Assembly (NCBI RefSeq): GCF_900094835.1
Contig: NZ_FMAO01000001.1
Location: forward strand, 334,345 to 398,344
Reading direction: 5' to 3'
DNA from: Weissella bombi
Lineage (GTDB): Bacteria > Bacillota > Bacilli > Lactobacillales > Lactobacillaceae
DNA length: 64,000 bases
The notes under the pieces were generated by a model. That model did no database searches, was not told where the DNA came from, and was given only the letters and a program-made list of their open reading frames with translations. The first letter of the stretch is position 1. Every line of letters starts with the position of its first letter. Below, in pieces: positions 37,921 to 46,856 of the stretch. The translations under genes and the position numbers were made by a program.

Positions 37921-39066
37921 TTATCTATATTGCATCAAAATTTTTTTCAATGCACTTGCTGCTTCATCCCCATCATGAGGATTGTACTTTTCTTTAATTT
38001 GTTGCAAAACTTGATAATCATAATTGTCAGCCTGCATCAGATTCATTAATTCAACTTCAGAATAAGCGACCGGCAGATGCAAATCATTCTTTGCATCCAA
38101 ATATATACCACGTCGTTTAGTATATTCACTAACATCTGGTTGAAACAAATACACCTTTTTACCATACTCCACAAAATCAAAAAAGACACTTGAGAAATCC
38201 GTAATCAACGTATCTGCTATCATAAACATTTTATATAACGAATAATTTTGTGCAGTAATAATCTGTCCTTTACTTGTGCCATCCGTGAAATAATGACCAC
38301 GATAAATCACAGTATATGTCTCAGACAATTTATTCAATGTTGCCTCAGTTAGATTTGTCTGTTCCTTAGCATCATACCCTCTAAAAGTAGGTAGATATAG
38401 TAATACCGGTTTATCCGACTTAATGCCTAACTGATACTTAATTCTTGCTGGTGTAATATTTTGTTCATACCGTTTAACAATATTTTTGCGCAATTGTCCT
38501 TGCGTCACAAACTTTTTTGTCCTAGGAAAAACTGCCTTGAACTTTTCTAAGTCATAATCACTATACGTAAACATAAAGTCAAATTGTACATGGTCATACC
38601 AATACTGAACTAACTTAGACAATCCCACCTCTGAATGTCCCAACGATTTAAGTGGAACCCCATGCCAAAATTGAATATACACATACTGTTTATGCTCAAA
38701 CGGTATTAAACGATCAATACTTGAGTTAGCAATCCAGTATTTTGATTTCAATAGATGATAAAAAAAGGTTGGTGAATTAGAAGATATTTTTCTTCCTAAT
38801 TCTGGCTGCTTATACAACTTCGGCTTATTAAATGCCCATACCAACTCATAGTCCGCAAAATCTGGGTCATTGCGCAACATATTATATGCTTCTTTAGGTG
38901 TGTCTGAATATTGTCGTCCACTATATGAAATGAATAATATCTGTTTTTCATTTGGCTTGATAAATAACTGTAAAAATTTAACCATAGCCAATGTGCCCAT
39001 AAGATAGCTCATTCCAAAAAAGGACGAATTTTTAATACGATTCTTTATTTTTTGTGCTCTACCCAT
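37921..39066 (-). CDS. CDP-glycerol:glycerophosphate glycerophosphotransferase (TagB/TagF-like)
   Basis: 381 residues. Catalytic-type His in YIQFWHGVPLKSLG and the C-terminal CDP-glycerol-binding part with YRGHYFTDGTS, TDFSSVFFDFVEYG and VYLFQPD. The family adds glycerol phosphate from CDP-glycerol to a wall-teichoic-acid linkage unit or to a capsule sugar at the inner membrane face. Its length matches a single-domain TagB-like enzyme rather than the long TagF polymerase. With the LtaS-like genes at 1-10 kb, it shows two different glycerol-phosphate routes in one region. Confidence 0.88.
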   Translation of the reverse strand: MGRAQKIKNRIKNSSFFGMSYLMGTLAMVKFLQLFIKPNEKQILFISYSGRQYSDTPKEAYNMLRNDPDFADYELVWAFNKPKLYKQPELGRKISSNSPTFFYHLLKSKYWIANSSIDRLIPFEHKQYVYIQFWHGVPLKSLGHSEVGLSKLVQYWYDHVQFDFMFTYSDYDLEKFKAVFPRTKKFVTQGQLRKNIVKRYEQNITPARIKYQLGIKSDKPVLLYLPTFRGYDAKEQTNLTEATLNKLSETYTVIYRGHYFTDGTSKGQIITAQNYSLYKMFMIADTLITDFSSVFFDFVEYGKKVYLFQPDVSEYTKRRGIYLDAKNDLHLPVAYSEVELMNLMQADNYDYQVLQQIKEKYNPHDGDEAASALKKILMQYR

Positions 39067-39151
39067 TTAATTACCATGTGCCCTTAAAGTTTAATTATTC
39101 TAAGTATATCAAAGATATGTTGCTTTCATATCACAAAACAGAAATTTGTGT

Positions 39152-40636
39152 TTATTTTGTTTCTTGCATCACTTCGGCACCACGGTTAACAATCAAATAA
39201 GCATTTCCTTGACTATCCCAGCCTTGTGACTCAAATTCACGTGTATTATAGCTTTCAGTGTAAACACCGCTATTGATATCCGATTGATTTAACGTGCCAT
39301 CGGCCCACTTATCAGCTGGTAATGCATAGTAAACACCATCAGACAAATAGAAAAGTTGCTTCGTTTGACTTTTAACAGCTAAAAATTGCCCAAAATAGCC
39401 CGGCTTTTGACGAACCACTGTATTTGAAATTGCCATTCGTAAACGACCATTCTGCATATAGCCGTGATATAACATCAAATCACCAGCTCGCACATTTTTA
39501 GCAGCCAATTGTTTTGCTGTTTTATCCGAAATCATTCCGACCATCGCAACATTTCCTTGATCATCAATACTTAAATTATGTTCACCGTGAAATGATTGCT
39601 TATTTTTTGTGTCTTTAAAAATAAAATTATGTCGTTCTTTAGGATATAACGTATTTAAATCTACTTGCGTTAATTGTTGTTGCCGTGATTTTTTAGTTAA
39701 TGATACTAACCATAACTGGTTATAGCGCTTATTAAAAGAAACCGCCTGACCGTGACCCATATAGAATTCTGGACCGATCACAATTGTTTGCAACAGCTGT
39801 TCATCTGTCGTCGTCGCAAAATTGTGCTGATTTACTTTCTGTTCTAACTGGCGTAAATTATCCTGCCCGTTCTGCCAAACTCCCAATTGCTTTAATTTAC
39901 CAATATCATAGCGAACAATCCGGCCATAGCTTTTATGTTCTTGAGATTCATACATCACATATAAGTACTGATTATGCATCACACTTCCCTGTGGCAACTG
40001 CCAATTTACAAGATTAGTCGATCTTGTTGGTAATAATAATGCCGTCTGATAACCTTTAATTGTGTTATTTACCGAACGATCATTTTCTTTAAAAGTAGTG
40101 ACCTCACGACGACTCGCAATATAATGTGGTTTCTTTAAATATGACAAACCAGTCTTAGGCGCTTGCACAACTTGATATTTTTTAGGTTCTATTCGACTAT
40201 TTTGAAAAACATTGCCCCAGTTGCTAGTCTTAACTTTATTTGTCGGTCTATTCAATACACGCCACTTAGTTAGTGCCATTTTCGCTGCATCAATAACTGG
40301 TGTACCGTTTTGATCTTCTAATTGGATAGTTATCTGATCCTGTGGTTTTAATTTCCTATTTAAACGTGCTTCAAACGCCTGATTTAAAACAACAGTCTGT
40401 TTTAGTAAGGTCTCTTGCTTGTTTTTAACAACCAGCATATAAGCCTCAGCTTCAGTTGACTGTGAATTATTAATAGTCCCTTTAATTTCATCACTACCAG
40501 TCTGTAACTGTATATCTTGCTTTAAATTAACACTTGTTAAGTTTTGGATTGTTTCCCCATAGACCGTTTGTACTGCTAAGCCACTACTCATTATGATAGC
40601 TATCACAATAAGATAAATTTTTTTGAATAATATCAT
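39152..40636 (-). CDS. Large exported protein of unknown function
   Basis: 494 residues. Signal peptide (about 1-27, ending VYGE). A beta-sandwich-like N-terminal part (30-125) is followed by a region with repeated four-strand blocks (about 190-490: WQLPQGSVMHNQYLYVMYES, LWLVSLTKK, GNVAMVGMI, LFYLSDGVYYALP) that reads like a beta-propeller. No catalytic motif recognised. GGAGGA site before ATG 40636. It is located next to the TagB-like gene and may belong to surface polymer assembly; this is from neighbourhood only. Confidence 0.75.
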   Translation of the reverse strand: MILFKKIYLIVIAIIMSSGLAVQTVYGETIQNLTSVNLKQDIQLQTGSDEIKGTINNSQSTEAEAYMLVVKNKQETLLKQTVVLNQAFEARLNRKLKPQDQITIQLEDQNGTPVIDAAKMALTKWRVLNRPTNKVKTSNWGNVFQNSRIEPKKYQVVQAPKTGLSYLKKPHYIASRREVTTFKENDRSVNNTIKGYQTALLLPTRSTNLVNWQLPQGSVMHNQYLYVMYESQEHKSYGRIVRYDIGKLKQLGVWQNGQDNLRQLEQKVNQHNFATTTDEQLLQTIVIGPEFYMGHGQAVSFNKRYNQLWLVSLTKKSRQQQLTQVDLNTLYPKERHNFIFKDTKNKQSFHGEHNLSIDDQGNVAMVGMISDKTAKQLAAKNVRAGDLMLYHGYMQNGRLRMAISNTVVRQKPGYFGQFLAVKSQTKQLFYLSDGVYYALPADKWADGTLNQSDINSGVYTESYNTREFESQGWDSQGNAYLIVNRGAEVMQETK

Positions 40637-40686
40637 GGGTAGCTATCCTCCATTTGTCGCAAAAATTTGAATTATAATGTTTAATA

Positions 40687-41019
40687 CTACATATCTTTAC
40701 GAATTAATGCACGTTTTATGGCTTTTTTCATAACTTTAAATGGACGATTATCAACACTATCTAATGGCATAACCGTTACAACAGCCGGTTCAACATTGCA
40801 GACCAAATAATTCATGTCTGAACGTAACTCTTGATAATTAGTTAGTGAAATTGTTTGACTTACCGTAAACACATCATTTACTGCCAACTTCTTTGACAGT
40901 TGATGGTTAATAAAATGTCTACTTAAAAAGCGTACTACCCATAATATGATGGCAAAATTAGCTGATTGTTGTAATTGTGTTGATTGTTTAATAACGATAC
41001 GTCGCTTACTTTTCTTCAT
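40687..41019 (-). CDS. Small basic protein of unknown function
   Basis: 110 residues with basic ends (MKKSKRRIVIKQ and KAIKRALIRKDM). One moderately hydrophobic stretch (about 22-34) could be a weak membrane helix. AGAGGGA site before ATG 41019. It lies 50 bases upstream of the exported 494-residue gene on the same strand. No family recognised. Confidence 0.6.
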   Translation of the reverse strand: MKKSKRRIVIKQSTQLQQSANFAIILWVVRFLSRHFINHQLSKKLAVNDVFTVSQTISLTNYQELRSDMNYLVCNVEPAVVTVMPLDSVDNRPFKVMKKAIKRALIRKDM

Positions 41020-41110
41020 TAAAGATGTTCCCTCTTATCTATCGACTGAAAATTAAAATTTAAATCATACATTATTAATATACCATACATCCATAAGACA
41101 CCTACTTAAT

Positions 41111-41146
41111 AAAAAAAGATGAAACAATATCCTGTTCCATCTTTCA
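41111..41146 (-). terminator. Terminator of the GH31 locus
   Basis: An imperfect stem (about 41115-41126 with 41133-41145) followed by TTTTTTTA on the minus strand, five bases past the 41152 stop. It is kept intact although the gene is broken. Confidence 0.75.
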
Positions 41147-41151
41147 ATTAT

Positions 41152-43477
41152 TTAATGATGTGATTGCAATATCATTGCATATTCAACAACCATTGCTTGC
41201 AAACTTTCATCGTGTAAGGTTTGTGCGTATGTTGCTAGTTTCAACGGTGTTACTTGTTGGTTATCAATTTTATCTAAAATATTACGTTTTTCTTCATATG
41301 CTATTTCAGCACCTTGTAACTGTGTAATTAATTGTTGGCGAGCACGTTCTGCTTGACGATTATCATCTTGCACGATTACTGTCTTTTCATCACTACCTAC
41401 TAATATTAATTCAGAATTACCATCTACTGTAAATGCGTGACTCTTAAACCGATATTGACGGTCACTTGGCACAATATTATTTGGATCATCAACAACCGTC
41501 TTAAAGCGTCCATCAATTATCGTTATCTCTGTTTTAGCAATTGCATGTCCTACATGTTCATACATCGTATATGCATTATTAGCATTACCATATACATGAA
41601 CTTCAATCTCTGAAGGTAGCTCATCAATTTGCTGCATTGGATCGGCTACCATTGGTACAATTGCACCAACCTTAGCAAGTACTGGAATATTTGCCAAAGT
41701 ACGTGACATTTTAACAGTTGTTGCACCACTCTTGTACTGACCAACTAAAATAGTACTTGATGCAAGTGGCTGATTATCAGTCTCATCCCCTTGATAAATA
41801 ATATCATTGAAGATATCCATCCACTGACCCTCAGGCAACCAAACGTCTACAGTTCCAGTATTACTTACCTGATTTTGTGGCGTCGTAATTGGTGCAACCA
41901 TCAATTGACTACCAAACAAGTATTGATTCTTATACAAATAGCTTTCTGCATTATCTGGATACTGATAATACATTGGTTCTATTAATGCGCGATTATGCAA
42001 ATTTGTCATAATATTAGCGCTATCTAAATATGGTATTAACTTGCCACGTAAACGCAAATAATTATCCATATATTGACGAACATCTTCACGGAACTTCCAT
42101 GGTTCTTTACCCGAAAATGGATTATCTGAACTATGTAAACGATTAATAGGACTAAAGACACCGTACTGAACCCAGCGAAGTGCTAATTCTGGATCAAAGC
42201 TTCCTTTCATATGACCACCAATGTCATGACTCCACCAAGTCTAACCAATGTTCGTAGCCATACTAGTAAAGTATGGTTGGAAGTTTAACGAGGCCCATGT
42301 AATAAATGGTATCACCAGAAAAGCCAATTGGATAACGATGTGAACCCGGTCCTGCATAACGTGACAAAATAAGGCCCTCACCATCATGCGAACGCGCGTT
42401 ATCAAGATAATGGTAATGATTCAAATTCCAAAGTGGTTCTACCTTCTCCTTATTACGACTCGTCCCTTGTTGCCAGTCCATCCACCAAAAATCAATTCCT
42501 TGTTTCTCTAATGGATGATGGACATCTTCAAAATAAGCCTTTCTAAATTTCTGATTATCTAAATCAAATGGTGCTGGTTCTTCATGCTCACTGTCTAAAC
42601 CTAAATGCTTTGCAACAGCAGGATAACTATCTTCAAACGCCCTAATACCACCAGCCGGGTGTGTGTTAATCGTTACATGACGATGTTGTTTCTTTAATTC
42701 AGTCAAAAATCTATCCGGATCTGGGAATAAGTTCCTATCCCAAGAATATCCGGTCCAAGTACTACCAAAACGTGATGGTACGTCAGTCGTACGGTGCCAA
42801 TCCATATCAATAACTGACACATTAATTGGTACTTGTTCCTTATCAAAATCAGCCATCAACTGTAGATACTCATCTTGTGTATATTTATAGTAGCGACTCC
42901 ACCAATTACCTAATGCAAACCGAGGTAAAATTGGGGTCTTACCACTCAATTTATAAAAATCAGCCAAAGCTTCACGATACTCACGTCCATATGCAAAGAA
43001 ATAACCATCAACTTGCTCTACAACACGTGGTGTAAATTCATTATCGGCAATCGCAAATGAGTCAGTATCATCCAAATAAGCATAACCGTTTCGACTCATT
43101 ATGCCAGTTTCCACTGGAATCTCACCATCCGCATGGTCTAGCGTCGCATAGGTACCACCTAAATTACCATCTTCATCTTCCCCAAAATACCAACGACTAT
43201 CATGCAACTTGTACTGATATTTCGCATCAATCCATAAATTGCTGGCAGCAAATTCACCACCATCATAGTACAAGTGATAGTACTTCGTTTCTATCTCTAT
43301 TAAATGACCATCATTATGCTCTTTTAATGTATAGTCAACATCCCCAAATTCACGATTTTGAACTAACTGCGTCTGACGATCTTCAAAATGACCACCTGCT
43401 GCATACTCCAAACGAATTAATCGATCCGTTAACAAAGTAAACCGATAATTCTCACCTTGAACGATATTTTTTGCCAT
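41152..43477 (-). pseudogene. GH31 family alpha-glycosidase, disrupted by a frameshift and a nonsense codon
   Basis: The N-terminal fragment (43477 down to 42263) and C-terminal fragment (42210 down to 41152) together make one GH31 enzyme of about 775 residues. The N-terminal part holds the nucleophile region FWWMDWQQGT and ends in SRYAGPGSHRYPIGFSGDT, the acid/base region. Near 42309 one extra T (ATTTATT for ATTATT) shifts the frame. In the restored frame (TWASLNFQPYFTS, then MATNIG) a TAG replaces an expected Tyr codon just before TWWSHDIGGHMKG at about 42240. Two separate lesions argue against a single sequencing error. ATG 43477 has an AGGGGAG site; the ATG at 43552 lies in the promoter region. 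The family hydrolyses alpha-glucosidic (or alpha-xylosidic) linkages. The C-terminal fragment still has a long open frame. Confidence 0.88.
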
Positions 43478-43525
43478 TAAAAACACTCCCCTCTGCTGAA
43501 TTACATCTCTCGCACTCAGGACTAG

Positions 43526-43539
43526 CGTAAACGTTTTCA
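43526..43539 (-). promoter_or_regulatory. cre-like site upstream of the GH31 pseudogene
   Basis: Minus-strand TGAAAACGTTTACG matches the CcpA consensus TGWAANCGNTNNCA except for the last base. It lies about 50 bases upstream of the start. Confidence 0.65.
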
Positions 43540-43645
43540 TTTTAAAAAACAAGCATTTCGTTTAATCATTAATAATCTCTTCTAGCAATAAATTCAGCTA
43601 TAAAAGCTATATAATATAGTTAAAAATAATGAGGGGACTTTTCAA

Positions 43646-43975
43646 ATGAGTTTAACTGTAAATCTATACTATACTGGCAAAAATGGTAGCGCCAAGAGAT
43701 TTGTTGATGAGATGATTAGTAGTGGTGTTGTTGCGAAAATACGTCAAGAGCCTGGTAATCTAAAGTATCATTATTTCCAATCATTATCAGACCCTGAAAC
43801 AATTTTACTGATTGATAGCTGGGAAAATCAGGTAGCTTTAGACAAACATCATGAATCGCCTATGATGACGACTATTGCTACCCTGCGTGATAAATATGAT
43901 CTACATATGCATGTTGAGCGTTATCGTGAAGATGATGCACCTGACGATACCGATAGTGACTTTATTCGTAAATAA
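43646..43975 (+). CDS. Antibiotic-biosynthesis-monooxygenase (ABM) fold protein
   Basis: 109 residues. Dimeric ferredoxin-like fold of the ABM/putative quinol monooxygenase family, judged from NLYYTGKNGSAKRFVDEM, the N-L-K-Y-H-Y-F-Q-S core and LLIDSWENQVALDKHHESP. Relatives are small cytosolic enzymes or heme/quinone-related proteins; the substrate is unknown. GAGGGGA site before ATG 43646, with TATAATATA about 30 bases upstream as the -10. Acidic C-terminal tail. It is divergent from GH31 and convergent with the SDR gene. Confidence 0.8.
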   Translation: MSLTVNLYYTGKNGSAKRFVDEMISSGVVAKIRQEPGNLKYHYFQSLSDPETILLIDSWENQVALDKHHESPMMTTIATLRDKYDLHMHVERYREDDAPDDTDSDFIRK

Positions 43976-43976
43976 T

Positions 43977-44019
43977 CAAAAACAGGTACCTCACTTTGAT
44001 GCGAGAGTACCTGTTTTTG
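43977..44019. terminator. Bidirectional terminator between convergent genes
   Basis: A stem AAAAACAGGTAC / GTACCTGTTTTT with outer TCA/TGA pairing, serving 43646-43975 on the plus strand and 44044-44874 on the minus strand. Confidence 0.8.
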
Positions 44020-44043
44020 ATTGTTAATTATTATAGTTAAAAC

Positions 44044-44874
44044 CTACAAGTCTAGTAAAGTCATTGTTTTATCCCATAATTGTTGTTGCAATACAATATC
44101 ATTAGCTTGTGGGTTTACCTTTTTAGACAACCGGCGCTTGCTGTAATATTGACCTGATTGCCAAGTAACATCTGGCGTTCCTTCAATAAAGTAGCGTAGC
44201 GTCTTACCACCAGCATCAGCACTTGGTAAAACTAGCTTACCTAAAGCTGATTGATAAACCTGGCGCCAATTCTTCTGTCCATTAGAAAAATTAGTTCTAA
44301 TAACACCTGGATGAAATGCCACTGTCGTCAATCCTTGATCATGGTAGCGACGATGTAATTCCTTAGTAAATAGCAAATCAGCTAACTTTGAGTCACCATA
44401 TGCCTTGCTAGCATTATAATGCTCTTGATTATTTAAATCATTTAAATCCAAATGTCCATATAATTTATGAGCAATACTTGAAGTATTAATAACTGCCACT
44501 TCACTACTAAATTGCGGTAATAATAACTGCGTTAGCAAAAATTGTGCCAAGTAATTAATTTGGAAAGTCCGTTCAAAACCGTCTGTTGTTAAAGCAAAAT
44601 CGTCAAACAAACCACCGGCGTTATTTACCAAAATATCAATTGGTGCAGTCCCTAAACTGTTTTTCAATGCCGTTGCCAGATGACGAACTTGTTCTAAATC
44701 TGCAAAATCTGCAATAAAGTAAGGTGCATTCACTTCATCAGCAACCGCCGCAGTTTTAGCACGATTACGACCCACTAAATACAAATTATAATTCTGATTA
44801 TTAGCCAACTGTCGAACAGCTGCCGCGCCGATTCCATCAGAAGCACCAGTAACAATTACATTTTTCTTGCGCAT
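44044..44874 (-). CDS. Short-chain dehydrogenase/reductase
   Basis: 276 residues. Classical SDR: VTGASDGIGAAAVRQLA (NAD(P) loop), LVNNAGGLF, INTSSIAHK and the Tyr-x3-Lys pair in KAYGDSKLADLLF. The Arg after the second strand (GRNRAK) suggests NADPH use. The layout with a long C-terminal region and an alcohol-type active site is like the retinol-dehydrogenase/WW-domain oxidoreductase subgroup; the substrate is unknown. It follows the esterase gene by 23 bases, so both are probably expressed together. Confidence 0.88.
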   Translation of the reverse strand: MRKKNVIVTGASDGIGAAAVRQLANNQNYNLYLVGRNRAKTAAVADEVNAPYFIADFADLEQVRHLATALKNSLGTAPIDILVNNAGGLFDDFALTTDGFERTFQINYLAQFLLTQLLLPQFSSEVAVINTSSIAHKLYGHLDLNDLNNQEHYNASKAYGDSKLADLLFTKELHRRYHDQGLTTVAFHPGVIRTNFSNGQKNWRQVYQSALGKLVLPSADAGGKTLRYFIEGTPDVTWQSGQYYSKRRLSKKVNPQANDIVLQQQLWDKTMTLLDL

Positions 44875-44897
44875 ATTTATTTTATCGTCCTTTCAAA

Positions 44898-45632
44898 TTA
44901 AGCTTGTTCAATACACTGTAAAACTTGTTTAATTGCCGGATCCCACACATCCCATTCATGACCACCAGGTACTTCAATAAATTCATGATTTAAGCCCTGA
45001 TGCTCTATTTGTTCATGCAAATTTATGTTCATTTGATAATACGGATCATCAACACCACATAGTTGCCAAATAGCTGGTGCATCAGTATTTTGTTGTGAAA
45101 TTAAGTATGCAATATCATTATTTGAATTTTTTACTTGCTCAGGTGAACCAAACAAACTTCGAAACCACTTTTCACGTTGCGGTTTATCTTCCCATTGTTT
45201 ATTGATGTCCGGCACAGCTGACAAAGCAAATATTTGTCGATACTGTGTTGGGTGCGTTAAACCAACTTTTAAAGCACCGAATCCACCCATCGACACACCT
45301 GCAATAAAAATATCTGCTGGATTACGTGATAAGTTAAACCATTCCTGACAACGTTGCAATACTTCTTCCCCAATATAATCGAAGTACTGACTATCACCAT
45401 CACGATTTGTATAATAACTGCGGTCAGCCCGGGGCATAATAATAGTTATCTGCGTTTTACTTGCATATGAAACTAGGCGTGTCTGATCTATCCATGAATT
45501 TTCATCGTCATGTAATCCATGGAGTAATAATAATATTTTACCTTTCTCTTTTGGGTAATCAGGTAAAATCACATTAACTCGCGTATTCATCTGTAATTTT
45601 TCCGAATAAAACTCAATACGATTAATTGCCAT
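44898..45632 (-). CDS. Tributyrin-esterase-like carboxylesterase (alpha/beta hydrolase)
   Basis: 244 residues from ATG 45632, which has a perfect AGGGGG site; the longer frame to 45725 runs through the promoter and terminator repeat and is not coding. Ser nucleophile in IAGVSMGGFGALKVG, Asp in LCGVDDPYY and His in VPGGHEWDVWD. It resembles EstA-type tributyrin esterases of lactic acid bacteria that cleave short-chain esters. A cytosolic location is likely since no signal peptide is present. Confidence 0.9.
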   Translation of the reverse strand: MAINRIEFYSEKLQMNTRVNVILPDYPKEKGKILLLLHGLHDDENSWIDQTRLVSYASKTQITIIMPRADRSYYTNRDGDSQYFDYIGEEVLQRCQEWFNLSRNPADIFIAGVSMGGFGALKVGLTHPTQYRQIFALSAVPDINKQWEDKPQREKWFRSLFGSPEQVKNSNNDIAYLISQQNTDAPAIWQLCGVDDPYYQMNINLHEQIEHQGLNHEFIEVPGGHEWDVWDPAIKQVLQCIEQA

Positions 45633-45653
45633 AATATCCCCCTTTTGCATCAT

Positions 45654-45769
45654 TTTAGCATACTTAATATAAATACAATTACCACAGCGTACAAAATAAA
45701 AGCCCGGTTGCCAATAATATGACAATCGGGTTTAACTGACGTTAATCATCTGGGTCATGGTCATCCATC
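45654..45769 (-). repeat. Duplicated terminator-promoter cassette, copy A
   Basis: 116 bases that align without gaps to 46020-46135, roughly four-fifths identical by eye. It contains the last codons of a relic gene, a terminator hairpin (AAACCCGATTG with CAACCGGGCTTT) and a promoter-like region with TATATT and TAAAAT feeding the esterase gene. Confidence 0.8.
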
Positions 45770-45813
45770 TCAATAAAGTGCGCTAAAATGTCAAATAACT
45801 TCAGCTGCAACAT
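45742..45813 (-). pseudogene. Relic of the acidic small-protein gene (C-terminus only)
   Basis: The last codons read MDDHDPDD then stop, matching MDDHDLDD at the end of the intact gene at 46108. Upstream the similarity fades; only a 23-codon open frame from ATG 45813 remains. It is part of the duplication that includes the terminator-promoter cassette. Confidence 0.55.
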
Positions 45814-45825
45814 TTAAATTTTTAA

Positions 45826-45999
45826 TTATTTATGTAAACCTAAAAATGCAGAAAATAGCGACGTTACCATTGCAAATATACCTAAGGACATGGCAATTGC
45901 ATCATCAAATTTCAAAAAGTTCAGCTGAGTAATTAAAATTGCCAATATTAAGCTTGTCAATGCCAAGATAAAAAGTACATACTTCAAATTATTTCTCAT
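45826..45999 (-). CDS. Small two-helix membrane protein (57 aa)
   Basis: 57 residues from ATG 45999 with an AGGGGGA site. The sequence starts MRNNLKYVLFILALTS and has two membrane helices (about 7-25 and 34-54) joined by a short polar turn (NFLKFDD). It sits directly downstream of cassette B, whose promoter would drive it. No family recognised. The strong ribosome site and clean hydrophobic pattern support a real gene despite its size. Confidence 0.7.
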   Translation of the reverse strand: MRNNLKYVLFILALTSLILAILITQLNFLKFDDAIAMSLGIFAMVTSLFSAFLGLHK

Positions 46000-46019
46000 A
46001 ATCTCCCCCTTGGCATTAT

Positions 46020-46135
46020 TCTAACATACTTAATATAAATACAATTACCATAGCATACAAAATAAAAACCCAATTGCCGATACTATGACAATTGAGTTTA
46101 ACAGATACTAATCATCCAAATCATGATCATCCATC
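46020..46135 (-). repeat. Duplicated terminator-promoter cassette, copy B
   Basis: Partner of 45654-45769. It carries the end of the 109-residue gene, a hairpin (AAACTCAATTG with CAATTGGGTTT, then TT) and the promoter for the 57-residue gene. Base changes between the copies preserve most stem pairing (GG to AA opposite CG to TT/TG). Confidence 0.8.
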
Positions 46136-46437
46136 ACTATTTTAGCAGCAATGTAAGCTTCAATATCATCGACGTCATGTCGATCATCAATGTCTTCAGA
46201 ATCAGAAGGACTTGGAACATGTTGTTTTTTAAATTTTTCTTCGTACGCTCTACTTTCCTCAGCAGTTTTTGGTGTCCCATCTGGATTAAAGTACCAATGG
46301 TTATCAGGTGAATTTGGGTTAAATTTACGTTTATTTGATGGCTTAAAGATAGGTGGTCCATCAGGCGTGATAAACCATTTATAAAAGACATAACCAAGAA
46401 TTATTGTAAAAATTATACCTAAAATATGATCAAACAT
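46108..46437 (-). CDS. Small membrane-anchored acidic protein
   Basis: 109 residues from ATG 46437 (GAGGGA site); the longer frame to 46527 has no site. It begins MFDHILGIIFTIILGYVFYKWF, a single N-terminal helix, followed by a proline/asparagine-rich stretch (PDGPPIFKPSNKRKFNPNSP) containing WYFNPDGTPKTAEES, and a very acidic tail (DIDDRHDVDDIE and MDDHDLDD). The segment NHWYFNPDGTPKTAEE looks like a small folded motif found in short Firmicute proteins. Its function is not known. Confidence 0.7.
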   Translation of the reverse strand: MFDHILGIIFTIILGYVFYKWFITPDGPPIFKPSNKRKFNPNSPDNHWYFNPDGTPKTAEESRAYEEKFKKQHVPSPSDSEDIDDRHDVDDIEAYIAAKIVMDDHDLDD

Positions 46438-46612
46438 GCTAATTTTCCCTCTCTTTTGTTTACCTTTATTATAGCAAACGACGCCCATACTTAACTTATT
46501 CAGCATCTCTAAACACGAACAAATCATTTTACAGGGATTTTTTGTCTTTGTTACAATAAATATATAGTTTTAGGTACTTATCACTAATAAAATTCAACAT
46601 GAAAGGAGCCTA

Positions 46613-46813
46613 TTAAGATATATACATGACAATAGAAAAATCACTAAATTTATTGCTCTATTTCTGATATGGCTTATTTTTATGGCGTTAGTTATTTTTT
46701 ACGATAAATTAACGGGTATAGAAATAATCTTATTATTTATAGTACTACCTGTCTTTATAATTAAAACAATTGATAACATTTTCGATAAAAAAGAAAATGA
46801 AAAACGAAAATAA
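46613..46813 (+). pseudogene. Small membrane protein gene without a normal start (possibly broken)
   Basis: An open frame of about 66 codons ending at 46813 encodes a two-helix peptide (TKFIALFLIWLIFMALVIF, then EIILLFIVLPVFIIK and a charged tail NIFDKKENEKRK). A strong GAAAGGAG site lies at 46600-46607 but no ATG, GTG or TTG is in frame near it; TTA 46613 is at the right place. The only nearby ATG (46626) is in another frame and stops after 13 codons. Either the start codon is mutated or a one-base frameshift removed it. An internal ATG at 46682 would give 43 residues but has no ribosome site. Confidence 0.45.
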
Positions 46814-46856
46814 AAGTAAGATATTCTATAAAAATCATAGACTATCTTACTTTTTT
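46812..46856. terminator. Bidirectional terminator between convergent small genes
   Basis: A stem AAAGTAAGATA / TATCTTACTTT with T runs on both sides. Shared by the plus-strand relic and the gene at 46855. Confidence 0.75.

Noticed and set aside
42240..42320. Programmed ribosomal frameshift in GH31
   Set aside because: An in-frame TAG remains even after the frame is corrected and no slippery site with stimulator is seen, so decay is the simpler reading.
43057..43440. Plus-strand open frame of 127 codons opposite the GH31 pseudogene
   Set aside because: His/Gln/Ser-rich antisense translation without a ribosome site; explained by the GH31 codons.
45633..45725. N-terminal extension of the esterase
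   Set aside because: It crosses the duplicated terminator-promoter cassette; ATG 45632 has an excellent ribosome site.
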